This document shows positions 25,253-34,531 of a DNA stretch of 43,161 bases, in pieces. How positions within the stretch are numbered: position 1 is the first letter of the stretch; the number at the start of each line of letters is the position of its first letter. Made by a program: the position numbers and the translations under genes. Below the pieces are notes generated by a model. The model ran no database searches and had not been told where the DNA came from. It saw only the letters and a list, made by a program, of their open reading frames with translations. Origin of the DNA: Verrucomicrobiaceae bacterium (GTDB lineage: Bacteria > Pseudomonadota > Gammaproteobacteria > Pseudomonadales > CAMLJR01); assembly GCA_028293825.1 (NCBI GenBank), contig JAQGNY010000008.1, forward strand, positions 1-43,161, written 5' to 3'.

Positions 25253-26377
25253 TTACAAATCGGACTTCGGTTGAAGAACGATCTGCACGCGTTGGTTGTG
25301 TTGCGCGACGCGATTCCACTCGCCGGCACTGACATTGGGATCGGCTGGGTAGTCCCACTTTGGTTCGGCCGAACCCAGCGGCACAGTCTCAATTCGGATC
25401 GTATCCGGCACTTCGTTAAGGAAGCGCTTGAACGCGGAGCTTTCGGCCGACGACATCGTGCGCGATTGCTCGGCGCTCTGGCCGAGCGCGTTGCAGTCGG
25501 TCAAATGCAACTCGGGTGGAGCCACTGTCCAGTTGGCGCCGGAGCCATCCGGCAGCGGCATATGAAGAAGGCAGAATTCGCCGATGTGGCTTTCCAGTCT
25601 GACAGTGCCGCGAAAGCCTGCGGCATTGAGCTGCTGCACCAACTCCTGCAACTGCGGCAGGCGATCACCGCCGAAGGGTGGTTCGCCGTAGGGGAATTCC
25701 TGCGCCAAATTGACGGCCCACTCGACCGCCTTGAATGCCATTTGCCGTTGCCGGTCGATTTGATTGCGTTGCGCCAGTGTATTCAATAACAAGCCGCCGA
25801 ATACCAAAGAGGCGACCAACCCGATGCCGGTCAGCCAATACGGCCAGCGCGCAGGTTCCGTCGATTCCTGAAACGTATGTTGCTGAGCCGCATACGCGAC
25901 GGGAGCGGGCGTCGGAATGACCACAGGTTCTGGATGGTATTCGTATTCATCCGCCGGTGTGCGTGGCAATTCCGGTTCAACAACAGCGACTACTTTCGCC
26001 GCGCTGCGCTGTTGCTGGTCTTCAAGTCGTTGCAGGACCGCAGCGAGATCCTCGGCGCTGGCCGGTTTGGAAATAACGTCGGCTGCGCCTAACGCACGGG
26101 CCTGACCGAAATAAACCCCGCCCTGTGTAGACGTGTACATCACGATCGGAATGTGCGCGGTGGCGCTGTTGGATTTCAGCGCTTTGACGGCCTGAAAGCC
26201 ATCCATTCCCGGCATCATGTGATCCATGAAAATCAGATCGGCGGTTTGCCGGTTGAGGTATTCGAGCGCGTCTTCGGCGGATTCCACCATATCGGTGCTG
26301 AATTTTTGTTTGTCGAGCAGTAACCGCAACGCGTAGCGCGCGGTTTTTGAGTCATCGACGATAAGGGCGTGCGGCAT
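25253..26377 (-). CDS. Membrane-anchored response regulator with an OmpA-like C-terminal region
   Basis: The product is 374 residues. Residues 1-118 are a receiver domain with the acidic pair Asp8/Asp9, phospho-acceptor Asp52 in FMDHMMPGMDG, and Lys104 in ISKP. A Pro-rich linker (135-175) leads to one transmembrane helix (about 179-200, WLTGIGLVASLVFGGLLL). A region of about 170 residues follows that should lie in the periplasm. Its end, DTIRIETVPLGSAEPKW to NRVAQHNQRVQIVLQ, resembles the last strands of OmpA/MotB peptidoglycan-binding domains. No DNA-binding or enzymatic output domain is present. AGGA precedes the ATG. No sensor kinase is nearby. I recall similar proteins in Pseudomonas, so this is probably a real but uncharacterised architecture. 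Confidence 0.8.
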   Translation of the reverse strand: MPHALIVDDSKTARYALRLLLDKQKFSTDMVESAEDALEYLNRQTADLIFMDHMMPGMDGFQAVKALKSNSATAHIPIVMYTSTQGGVYFGQARALGAADVISKPASAEDLAAVLQRLEDQQQRSAAKVVAVVEPELPRTPADEYEYHPEPVVIPTPAPVAYAAQQHTFQESTEPARWPYWLTGIGLVASLVFGGLLLNTLAQRNQIDRQRQMAFKAVEWAVNLAQEFPYGEPPFGGDRLPQLQELVQQLNAAGFRGTVRLESHIGEFCLLHMPLPDGSGANWTVAPPELHLTDCNALGQSAEQSRTMSSAESSAFKRFLNEVPDTIRIETVPLGSAEPKWDYPADPNVSAGEWNRVAQHNQRVQIVLQPKSDL

Positions 26378-26473
26378 ACTGCATCCTGAATTGCTTTACA
26401 GCGTCTGTTGTTCCGAGTGCTAACAACTATAGACGCTGTTACTGGGATCGCACGTGCTTGACTTCGCAAGCAA

Positions 26474-29380
26474 TCATTGAAATTCGTAAAATTGTTGCGT
26501 CGCTTTAAATCGTTTCAAATCGTCGATAGCGGCGCCGGTGGTTAATGCATTTTTTGAAAACCGACCGTTGCTCGACAACCAGATCGTGTGGCCGTCGTTA
26601 CCGAGAACATCGCGTCGAAATAACGCCAACCATTGCTCAAACGTCAATGCGTTAACCGCCGTTACGATTTGATCGCGACTATCGAATGCGCGATAACCGG
26701 ACGACAGATCTTGCCATAAACGATCGCTCGCTTCGCCGAGATTTTTTGGCTCCTGCGCTAAGCGTTGCGCCAGCGCGGCGCGATGACGCTCGAATAATGG
26801 CCGTAATTCCTCTTCGCTGCGCTGTGACCATTGCTGCAAAAATTTGCGATACGCATCGGCCAGTACAGCGGGTCCGGTATTCGGCGACTGCACCAGAAAT
26901 ATCAAACCCGGCACGTCGCGAATCGGATAGGCCGACGCCATCACGATATAGCCGAGCTGTTGTTCGGTGCGTAATTTCGCGTAAAAATCGGCGCCGATAA
27001 TTTGCGCGCTAACACCCAGCGCGGCACGGGTCGATTTTGCATTGTCGGCCGCTTGGCGATACCACATCAAACCGGCATCGCTGTGCGGCGCGGTGATTGT
27101 GCGGCGAATATCGTGCGTCGGCGCGTGCAGAATTTCCACGCGGGGAATCGTCGTCTTTTGCGCGGAGGTCAATAATTGCTGCGAAACGACAGCGCCTAAT
27201 TGACGCGCATCGGTTTCGGCGGCGTTGCCGTACACCAACATGTCGATATCGATTTGCGCGAATAATTCCGGCGCAAAACTTTGTACCTGCGCCAGCGTGG
27301 TTTTATCGACATAACGCAACAATTCATCGTCGGGCCAACGGTTGCGAATCAACACGTTCGGTAAATCGGCGAGCAGCAATTCATACGGCGGTCGTTTGAT
27401 ATTGTCTTGCAGTTCGCGGCGATATTCTTTTTGCACGCGCGCAAATAAATCGGCGGAAAATTGCGGTTGATGCAATGCATGCAACATGCGCTGGAGCAAT
27501 ACCGATTGCTTCTGATCGAAACCGTTAACGCGCAATAAAACGCCGCGACCGGTTCGCGAAATATCGTAGCCGAGGCCGGCGAGCGAAGCGGGATACGAAA
27601 ACTCATTTAAATTTTCGCGCAGCAAACGCACCAGCAATTCGCTTTTCACGGCGTCTACCGCGTTGTCTCCCGCTTTGGGCGAGCGCACTTCGATGGTCAC
27701 GGTGGCTTTCGGCAAACGGAACACCGGGTCCTGTAAAAACCATAAATGCAGACCATTATCGTCCTGCAGCAAGGCCGGTTTTTTTGCATCGCCTTGCAAT
27801 GGTTTCAACGACAAATTATCGGCGATAAAAACATTCGGCTCGGGCAAACGGATTTCGCTGGTCGCGGCGACGTTCTGCCATTGCGCGATACGTTGCGATG
27901 ACAGCGTTTGCACGCTGTACGGTGTCGAATAATACGTGCTGCGTTTATCGACTTTGGCTTCCGGCGCCGAATACGTCAGCACCATGTGCGTCGGCGTTAA
28001 TTGTTCGAGCAGTGCAGCGATTTGTTTCGGTTCGAACTCATCCATTAAATAATCGCCGCGAATCACATCGGCGGCGGGATATTCATGCAGATTGCCGGCG
28101 AGGTGACTGACCTCGGTAATCGGTTCGGGCGTTTCGCGAAAACGAAAACGCTGCGCGCTGACAATTTGCTGTTCGCGGTACAACCAGTCTTCGATGCCGT
28201 TGTCGCGAATGCGCTGAATTGCTTGATAGACCAACTGCACGATGTCATCGATGTGTTTATTGCCATCTTCTGTCAAATCGATGCCGAGATTAAATTGTGC
28301 ACCGCCTTGGTAATCGAGTCCTTGACCTGCGCTTAACGCCTGCGCCCAACCGCGTTTTTTCAGCGTCGACAGCAAGCTGCCATTGCCTTCATGGCCGAGA
28401 ATATTGCCGATGTATTCGAGCGATTTGCCGCGATAATCCGCGCGTTGGTCGGGCAGCGGCCACGCGAACGACAACGTGCGCTGTTGTTGCATCGGTTGAA
28501 CTTGGACAAATTGCGGTAATTGTTTGTCGGTGTAGAGCGGCGCGGTGATCGGTTGAATATCGCGGTTGCGATTCGGCACTGCGCTAAAACGCGCGCTGAC
28601 CATTTGTTGCAATTGATCGAGCGGTTCGCGGCCGACCACCACCAGCGTCATGATATTGGCCGAATAATTCTGCTGATAAAACTGCAGCAAATCATCGCGC
28701 ACCGAACGCTCCGGTCGATCGGCCAGCGTATCGAGACTGCCGACCGAAAATTTCGCAAATGGATGATCGGGGTTGACGGTTTCGCGCAGCACATCGAGCT
28801 GGCGATGCGCATCGTCCTGAATATTTGCTTGGTATTCCGAGTCAACGGCGTGTTTTTCGCGTTCGACGTATTCATTTGAAAATGACGGCGCGACAAAAAA
28901 TTGCGAGAAGCGATCGAGCGTGGGTTCGAGGTACGCGCTGTCGATATCAAAAAAATAATTCGTGTGTTCGAACGCGGTGAAGGCGTTATGGCTGCCGCCG
29001 TGCGCGGCGATGAAATCCTGATATTCATCGGGATTTGGGTATTTTTGGGTGCCGAGAAACAACATGTGCTCAAGAAAATGCGCGAGCCCTTGGCGCTGCG
29101 CTGGATCTTGGCGGCTGCCGACATTCACATCGAGTGCAGCAGCGGCTTTATCGGTATGCGGCGCGGAAATTAATAGCACGCGCAATTGATTGGGTAATTC
29201 CAAATAGCGGTAACTGCGATGATCGTCGTCGCTGGTGGCAATCGTATTTTTGGCAGCGGTATTAGTCGGCGCTGCGCTATTTTTATTTTCCACTGTGGGC
29301 TGACAGGCACTTATCAGCGTTACCAGTGTGAGTGTCAAAACGGTTTGCCAGCGACGGATGAGCGCAGGTTGATTTTTCAC
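26474..29380 (-). CDS. Pitrilysin/insulinase-like M16 metalloprotease, lipoprotein
   Basis: The product is 968 residues, the full single-chain M16A length. The signal peptide ends in lipobox LISAC, with Cys26 as the lipidated residue, so it is a periplasm-facing lipoprotein. The inverted zinc motif HFLEH (101-105) and Glu182 in KHAVDSEYQ provide the ligands at the spacing seen in pitrilysin. The active half is followed by the inactive M16 repeats that close the clam-shell chamber, with a final SDRLWQDLSSGYRAFDSRD region. It should degrade small peptides up to insulin-sized proteins. Start is GTG at 29380 after AAGGAAGC. The TusA-like gene lies 79 bases upstream on the same strand. Confidence 0.92.
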   Translation of the reverse strand: MKNQPALIRRWQTVLTLTLVTLISACQPTVENKNSAAPTNTAAKNTIATSDDDHRSYRYLELPNQLRVLLISAPHTDKAAAALDVNVGSRQDPAQRQGLAHFLEHMLFLGTQKYPNPDEYQDFIAAHGGSHNAFTAFEHTNYFFDIDSAYLEPTLDRFSQFFVAPSFSNEYVEREKHAVDSEYQANIQDDAHRQLDVLRETVNPDHPFAKFSVGSLDTLADRPERSVRDDLLQFYQQNYSANIMTLVVVGREPLDQLQQMVSARFSAVPNRNRDIQPITAPLYTDKQLPQFVQVQPMQQQRTLSFAWPLPDQRADYRGKSLEYIGNILGHEGNGSLLSTLKKRGWAQALSAGQGLDYQGGAQFNLGIDLTEDGNKHIDDIVQLVYQAIQRIRDNGIEDWLYREQQIVSAQRFRFRETPEPITEVSHLAGNLHEYPAADVIRGDYLMDEFEPKQIAALLEQLTPTHMVLTYSAPEAKVDKRSTYYSTPYSVQTLSSQRIAQWQNVAATSEIRLPEPNVFIADNLSLKPLQGDAKKPALLQDDNGLHLWFLQDPVFRLPKATVTIEVRSPKAGDNAVDAVKSELLVRLLRENLNEFSYPASLAGLGYDISRTGRGVLLRVNGFDQKQSVLLQRMLHALHQPQFSADLFARVQKEYRRELQDNIKRPPYELLLADLPNVLIRNRWPDDELLRYVDKTTLAQVQSFAPELFAQIDIDMLVYGNAAETDARQLGAVVSQQLLTSAQKTTIPRVEILHAPTHDIRRTITAPHSDAGLMWYRQAADNAKSTRAALGVSAQIIGADFYAKLRTEQQLGYIVMASAYPIRDVPGLIFLVQSPNTGPAVLADAYRKFLQQWSQRSEEELRPLFERHRAALAQRLAQEPKNLGEASDRLWQDLSSGYRAFDSRDQIVTAVNALTFEQWLALFRRDVLGNDGHTIWLSSNGRFSKNALTTGAAIDDLKRFKATQQFYEFQ

Positions 29381-29459
29381 AAAGCTTCCTTATTGGTGAT
29401 GATGCCGATAACTGGGCTGATAGCCGGTTGCATCGCGCCGCTGTGTTTGTTTGCATTCG

Positions 29460-29678
29460 TTAGCGTTTCTTAAGTACATAAAAGAACACGCCATTTTGTT
29501 CGCTGGTTTCGATCAGCTGATGTCCGCTTTGTTCCGCGAACACGCGAAAGTCGCGTTGCGAGCCGGGGTCGGTTGCAGTAACGCGCAATAATTCCCCGCT
29601 GGGCAGCTTATTCAACGCTTGTTTGGCTTTCAGCAGTGGCATTGGGCAGTCGAGTCCGCAGGTGTCGAGTTCGTGCAT
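29460..29678 (-). CDS. TusA/SirA-like sulfur-carrier protein
   Basis: The product is 72 residues from the ATG at 29678; an upstream extension of 64 codons is open but matches nothing. It has the family signature CGLDCPMPLLKAKQALN with the sulfur-accepting Cys11 in the CPxP motif, and an extra Cys7. TusA proteins carry persulfide sulfur for tRNA thiolation or molybdenum-cofactor work. The gene is divergent from bepA with nadA beyond it. I recall the same trio as PA1006-PA1005-PA1004 in Pseudomonas aeruginosa, where the TusA-like member affects molybdenum homeostasis. A similar role here is inference. Confidence 0.85.
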   Translation of the reverse strand: MHELDTCGLDCPMPLLKAKQALNKLPSGELLRVTATDPGSQRDFRVFAEQSGHQLIETSEQNGVFFYVLKKR

Positions 29679-29932
29679 TAAAAATTCCGCGCGTTTTTGC
29701 GAGGCGCCAGTATACGTGAGCAATGACTGGTCCACGTTGCGGCAACTAAACACGTTGTAAGAGCTGCGCGCGTTGCGAGAATCAATAGCTGCGACAGCTC
29801 GATCGTAGCCGCGACCCTTCGAGATGATCTCCGTGCTATTAATGAAATGGTCGCGGTGTTCTGTTGTCATAGCGGTCGCATGCTAAAGTAAATGCAGATT
29901 TTCGCGCCTTACATTCCAGTCATCGGTATCCC

Positions 29933-31390
29933 ATGACCTCTAAACATAATTTAATTGCCGGTTTGATTATCGCCTCGCTATTGCACGCCAATTTGCTGCA
30001 GGCGGCGCCCGCGTCGGGCGTAACGTTGCCCGAACTCGGCGATCCCGCGTCGAGCACATTCTCGACGCAGCAGGAATACGATCTCGGTCGCGCATGGCTG
30101 AAGATGTTTCGCAGTCAGGTGCGCACGGTATCCGATCCGCTGATGCAGGATTACATGGAGTACCTGATTTATAAGCTCGTCAGCGTCAGCCAGGTGAAGG
30201 ATCGTCGGCTTGAAGTAGTCGTTGTCGATAATCCGACCATCAACGCGTTCGCGGTTCCGGGTGGCGTTGTCGGCGTGCACAACGGCGCTTTTTTATACGC
30301 CGATAACGAAGCGGAACTGGCATCGATTCTCGGCCACGAATTAGGCCATTTGAGCCAACGCCATTTCGTGCGCGGTGTTGAGCAACAACAGCGCAATATG
30401 TTGCCGATGATGGCGGCAATGCTCGGCTCATTGGTGTTGGCCGCGACCGCGCATGGCGATGTCGGCATGGCGGGCATTGCGGCGACTCAAGCTGCCGCGC
30501 AGCAGGCGCAGTTAAGTTTTAGTCGTGAAAACGAACAAGAGGCCGATCGTGTCGGCATGGAGACATTGGTAAAAGCCGATTACGATCCCAATGCCTTCGC
30601 GGCGATGTTTGAAAATATGCTCGCCGCCAATCGTTTCGCCGGGCGCAACCCACCTGAATTTTTGCTCACGCACCCACTCACTGAAAGCCGCGTCAGCGAT
30701 GCGCGCAATCGTGCGCGCGATTACGTGCGCAAAGTGTATGTCGACAATCTCGATTTTCAATTGATGCGCGCGCGCGCCGAAGTACAACTGTCAGCAAATA
30801 GTTCGGAAGCGCTAAAAAAATTCAAAGCGCGCCTGAAAGGACAATCACGCAATGCCGAGGCCGATCATTACGGCTTGGCGCTGGCGTATTTACAGGCCGG
30901 ACAATTGCGTGAAGCGCGCGATCAACTCGATCCGTTGTTGCAAAAAGATCAGCGCCGTCTCGCCTATGTCATTACCGATACCGATATTGATGTAGCGGCC
31001 GGTGTGCCCGATCGCGCAGTGGAAAAATTGCGCGCGCAGTTGCGTGTTAATCCGGGTAATTATCCGTTGTCGATGGCATACGCCGACGCATTGTTGAAAG
31101 CCAATCAGCCACAAATTGCCGAAGGTGTATTGGAAGATCAGGCCCGAGTGCGACCGACCGATCCGGCGGTGTGGTATGAGCTGGCAGAAACGCACGGATT
31201 GGCCGGCAATATTCTTGGCGTACATCAGGCGCGCGCGGAGTATTTTGTGTTGAACGGCATTCTCGATAAAGCCGAGCAGCAATTGAACTACGCGTTGCAA
31301 TTGACCAAGAAAGATCCGATCACGACCACGAAAATCGAAGAGCGTATTCGCCAGATTAAAACGTTAAAAGATCAGATGGAGAAAATGTAA
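29933..31390 (+). CDS. bepA: Periplasmic M48 metalloprotease/chaperone with TPR domain, BepA family
   Basis: The product is 485 residues. Residues 1-25 are a signal peptide ending in LLQAA. The M48 protease domain has HELGH (His135, Glu136, His139) and the third ligand Glu203 in ENEQEADRVG. After about residue 290 come helical TPR repeats (YGLALAYLQAGQLREARDQL, LSMAYADALLKANQPQIAEGVL, WYELAETHGLAGN). BepA assists or degrades the LptD/BamA-type outer-membrane proteins during assembly. The start has no strong ribosome-binding site. A terminator follows its stop. Confidence 0.92.
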   Translation: MTSKHNLIAGLIIASLLHANLLQAAPASGVTLPELGDPASSTFSTQQEYDLGRAWLKMFRSQVRTVSDPLMQDYMEYLIYKLVSVSQVKDRRLEVVVVDNPTINAFAVPGGVVGVHNGAFLYADNEAELASILGHELGHLSQRHFVRGVEQQQRNMLPMMAAMLGSLVLAATAHGDVGMAGIAATQAAAQQAQLSFSRENEQEADRVGMETLVKADYDPNAFAAMFENMLAANRFAGRNPPEFLLTHPLTESRVSDARNRARDYVRKVYVDNLDFQLMRARAEVQLSANSSEALKKFKARLKGQSRNAEADHYGLALAYLQAGQLREARDQLDPLLQKDQRRLAYVITDTDIDVAAGVPDRAVEKLRAQLRVNPGNYPLSMAYADALLKANQPQIAEGVLEDQARVRPTDPAVWYELAETHGLAGNILGVHQARAEYFVLNGILDKAEQQLNYALQLTKKDPITTTKIEERIRQIKTLKDQMEKM

Positions 31391-31393
31391 AAC

Positions 31394-31421
31394 GGAGCGA
31401 CGAGCGCCGCTCCATTTTTTT
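31394..31421 (+). terminator. Intrinsic terminator of bepA
   Basis: GGAGCG (31394-31399) pairs with CGCTCC (31408-31413) around an eight-base loop and is followed by A and seven T. It starts three bases after the bepA stop codon. Confidence 0.88.
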
Positions 31422-31453
31422 GCGCGTTTTCTTTTGTTTTTAAGCGCGCTTGT

Positions 31454-32515
31454 TTACGCGTTGCCTTTCACGATTTGTTTACGCGCTGCCGCAAAATCCA
31501 GCATACGTTTCAATGGCACCATCGCGCGCTCGCCAATTTTTGGATCGACGAATATTTCGTTAGTACCAAATTCGAGGGATGCGGCCAGATTATCGAGCGC
31601 ATTCATGCCCATCCACGGACAATGCGCGCAGCTGCGACAACTCGCGCCGCTGCCTGCGGTCGGCGCAATAATAAATTCCTTATCCGGCACCTGCTGCTGC
31701 AATTTATAGAAAATGCCTTGATCGGTGGCGACGATAAATTGCGGATTTGGCAATGTGCGCGCGGCTTCGATAATTTGCGAGGTCGAGCCGACACGGTCCG
31801 CTAACGCGACCACCGATGCCGGCGATTCCGGATGCACCAGCACTGCGGCATCGGGATAAATCTTTTTAATATCCTCGATACCTTTCGCTTTAAATTCTTC
31901 GTGCACGATGCAAGCGCTGTCCCACAGAATCATGTCGGCGCCGGTTTCGCGCCGCACGTAATCGCCGAGATAACGATCTGGTGCCCACAGAATTTTTTCG
32001 CCTTTCGCGTCGAGGTGTTCGACAATCGGCAGTGCAATGCTCGAAGTAACGACCCAATCGGCGCGTGCTTTTACCGCAGCGGAGGTGTTTGCGTAAACGA
32101 CAACGGTGCGGTCGGGATGCTGATCGCAAAATGCGGAGAACTCATCGATGGGGCAACCGATATCGAGCGAGCAAGTCGCTTCGAGTGTCGGCATCAGCAC
32201 GCGTTTTTCCGGCGATAAAATTTTTGCGGTTTCGCCCATGAAGCGCACGCCGGCGACGATCAGCGTTTTGGCCGAATGTGCGTGCCCGAAGCGGGCCATT
32301 TCCAATGAATCGGAAACGCAGCCGCCGGTTTCTTCAGCCAATTCCTGCAACGTCGGATCGGTGTAGTAATGCGCTACCAGCACCGCATCTTTTTCGCGTA
32401 ACAGTTCTTTGATTCGAGTTTTCAGGCGGTGCTGCTCGGCCGCATCCAGCGGTGGATTCGGCTCCAGCTTATCCAGGTAGCTGCGCACCACTTCATACAT
32501 CTGCGTCTGGGACAT
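31454..32515 (-). CDS. nadA: Quinolinate synthase
   Basis: The product is 353 residues from the ATG at 32515, preceded by GAGGT; an earlier start adds 11 residues without a site. It has the three NadA repeats and the [4Fe-4S] Cys residues in [22 protein letters not shown] and [14 protein letters not shown], plus [19 protein letters not shown] at the dihydroxyacetone-phosphate site. It condenses iminoaspartate with dihydroxyacetone phosphate to quinolinate, the committed product of de novo NAD synthesis. nadB and nadC are not in the window. It converges on bepA. Confidence 0.96.
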   Translation of the reverse strand: MSQTQMYEVVRSYLDKLEPNPPLDAAEQHRLKTRIKELLREKDAVLVAHYYTDPTLQELAEETGGCVSDSLEMARFGHAHSAKTLIVAGVRFMGETAKILSPEKRVLMPTLEATCSLDIGCPIDEFSAFCDQHPDRTVVVYANTSAAVKARADWVVTSSIALPIVEHLDAKGEKILWAPDRYLGDYVRRETGADMILWDSACIVHEEFKAKGIEDIKKIYPDAAVLVHPESPASVVALADRVGSTSQIIEAARTLPNPQFIVATDQGIFYKLQQQVPDKEFIIAPTAGSGASCRSCAHCPWMGMNALDNLAASLEFGTNEIFVDPKIGERAMVPLKRMLDFAAARKQIVKGNA

Positions 32516-32585
32516 CAAATACCTCGACTGCGACGAGCAGGCGGACACATTGGGGGGCGTAGTTTAGCAGAACTGATGTGGATGC

Positions 32586-33497
32586 TTATTCGGTGATTTC
32601 AACCTCGAGCGTGTGCTCGGCGCCGGGTGCCAGCGTGACGTTATCAGTTAGCGCATTCGCCGTTTCAATGCACACCATGCGCTGCCACGCCTCGTCGGCA
32701 AATTGTGAAAGCCGCTGTGCTTTGTCGATCCACGGATTCCACACGATGGCGGACGTGGCGTTGCGCGTACGCAATGCGATGCGCCGCTGCCAGCCTCGGT
32801 CGGATAATTCCAGCTGCGGCGGCACATCGAGATAAACGCGATCTGTTTCGCCCGAGAATTGAATTGCACCCTGCTGCGCATGTTCACGCCAGTCGTCGAG
32901 CGTATCGATGTAGCGCGTGTTGTCGAAACCGTTGATTTCGATAGCGTGAATATCGCTGATCGCAAAATACGTATGTAGTGCTTGCGTAAAACTGATCGCG
33001 GCTCGTGAATTGTTGACCGTAGATAACTGCAGACGCAGCGTTTTGCCGATACCGATCGTCAATTTTAAGGTGGCATCGTGCGGCCATTCCGGTTGCGCAC
33101 TGGCAACGGTGGCGTAACTCAACGTCACTTCGGTGCTATCGCTGTATTCCGCAATCGATTCGAGAATCCACGTTTGATTTCGCACCACGCCATGGGCCGG
33201 TAAATTTTTTCCGGCAGTCATGTTTTTCACGGCGTCAGGATTGCGCTGAATATCGCCGAACCAAGGCCAGCAAACCGGAATTCCACCGCGTACCGATTGC
33301 CCGCGTTTAAATTCGGCCTGCTCGCTCAGCCAAATTAGCGGTCGTTTATTTTTTTGGGTGAATTCGAGCAACTGCGCGCCTTGCAATGCAATCAATGCAT
33401 CGGCGTGCGTGTTGTTAATGCGCAGAAGCGTCAATTCATCGCGTTGTTCGAGCGCCGCGGTTTTGAAGTTAGAAGAACCAAATACATTTAAATCCAT
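32586..33497 (-). CDS. D-hexose-6-phosphate mutarotase (YeaD-like)
   Basis: The product is 303 residues, a galactose-mutarotase fold. Family marks are LQGAQLLEFTQKNKRPLIWLSEQAEF, VRGGIPVCWPWFGD, HGVVRNQTW (catalytic His region), FTQALHTYFAISD and IVWNPWIDKA. YeaD-type enzymes interconvert the anomers of glucose 6-phosphate. The ATG at 33497 shares its A with the TGA of the upstream oxidoreductase gene (TGATG), so translation is coupled, with GGAAGG upstream. It is the third gene of an operon with the SDR and the quinone oxidoreductase; the link between these activities is not evident. Confidence 0.9.
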   Translation of the reverse strand: MDLNVFGSSNFKTAALEQRDELTLLRINNTHADALIALQGAQLLEFTQKNKRPLIWLSEQAEFKRGQSVRGGIPVCWPWFGDIQRNPDAVKNMTAGKNLPAHGVVRNQTWILESIAEYSDSTEVTLSYATVASAQPEWPHDATLKLTIGIGKTLRLQLSTVNNSRAAISFTQALHTYFAISDIHAIEINGFDNTRYIDTLDDWREHAQQGAIQFSGETDRVYLDVPPQLELSDRGWQRRIALRTRNATSAIVWNPWIDKAQRLSQFADEAWQRMVCIETANALTDNVTLAPGAEHTLEVEITE

Positions 33498-34522
33498 CAA
33501 TTAAAACCTTCCAATACCAGTTTGCCGAGGGAGCGGCCGCTTTCGATTAATGCGTGCGCGCGACATAAATTGGTGGCGTTGATCGGGCCGATTATTTCCG
33601 ACAATGTTGTGCGCAATTGTCCGGCATCGACCATTTCCGATACAGCATTTAATGCTTCGTGCTGCGCGATTAAATCATGCGTAGTGAAAATCGAGCGCGT
33701 GAACATCGATTCCCAATGCAGCGAAATACTTTTCGATTTCAGCGGGCGGATATCGAGCGGCGCGGTTAAATCGTCGATCAAACCGAGCCGGCCCTGCGGC
33801 GCAATAATATCGGCGTAATGCGCATAATGCTGTTCGGTTTGCGTCAGGCTGGCGACGTAACGCACCGATTCGATACCGGCATTTTTTAATTCGTCGCGCA
33901 ATGAGCGGCTGTGATCGATAACGTGATGCGCGCCGAATTCGCGACACCAAGCGGCAGAGGCGGGACGCGATGCCGTCGCAATAATATTTAACGAGGTTAA
34001 TTGCCGCGCAAGTTGAATCGCAATCGAACCGACGCCGCCAGCGCCGCCGACGATTAATAAATTATCTGCTGCGTTGTATGAATTTACACCGCGCGGAATT
34101 TGCAGGCGGTCGAATAATAATTCCCACGCTGTCACCGAGGTTAACGGCAGCGCTGCTGCTTGCGCGAAATTGAGCGAAGTCGGTTTGTGGCCGACGATGC
34201 GCTCATCGACTAATTGCTGTTGCGCATTCGAGCCCTGCCGCAACAGCGTGCCGGCGTAAAATACTTCATCGCCGACTTTAAATAAGGTACACGCGCTGCC
34301 GACCGCGCGCACGATGCCGCTGGCATCGAAACCTAGCACGCGCGGTTTGCCGTCGGTCGGCGCAGCGTTGCGGCGCACTTTCGTGTCGACCGGATTTACC
34401 GAAACCGCGCGGACTTCGATCAATAAATCATGACCGCTAACGACGGGCTCGGGTAGCTCGATATCGATCAGCGCATTGGCGTTGTCGGCGGGTAACGATT
34501 GCGTAAAACCAACGGCTTTCAT
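33497..34522 (-). CDS. Zinc-independent quinone oxidoreductase-like alcohol dehydrogenase (MDR superfamily)
   Basis: The product is 341 residues. The GroES-like domain carries VRAVSVNPVDTKVRR and VLGFDASGIVRAVG, and the Rossmann domain carries LLIVGGAGGVGSIAIQLARQ. The structural and catalytic zinc Cys sets of alcohol dehydrogenases are absent, so it belongs with the quinone oxidoreductase/enoyl reductase branch and should use NADPH. The substrate is unknown. It begins nine bases after the SDR stop and its stop overlaps the mutarotase start. Confidence 0.9.
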   Translation of the reverse strand: MKAVGFTQSLPADNANALIDIELPEPVVSGHDLLIEVRAVSVNPVDTKVRRNAAPTDGKPRVLGFDASGIVRAVGSACTLFKVGDEVFYAGTLLRQGSNAQQQLVDERIVGHKPTSLNFAQAAALPLTSVTAWELLFDRLQIPRGVNSYNAADNLLIVGGAGGVGSIAIQLARQLTSLNIIATASRPASAAWCREFGAHHVIDHSRSLRDELKNAGIESVRYVASLTQTEQHYAHYADIIAPQGRLGLIDDLTAPLDIRPLKSKSISLHWESMFTRSIFTTHDLIAQHEALNAVSEMVDAGQLRTTLSEIIGPINATNLCRAHALIESGRSLGKLVLEGFN

Positions 34523-34531
34523 GGGCGATCC

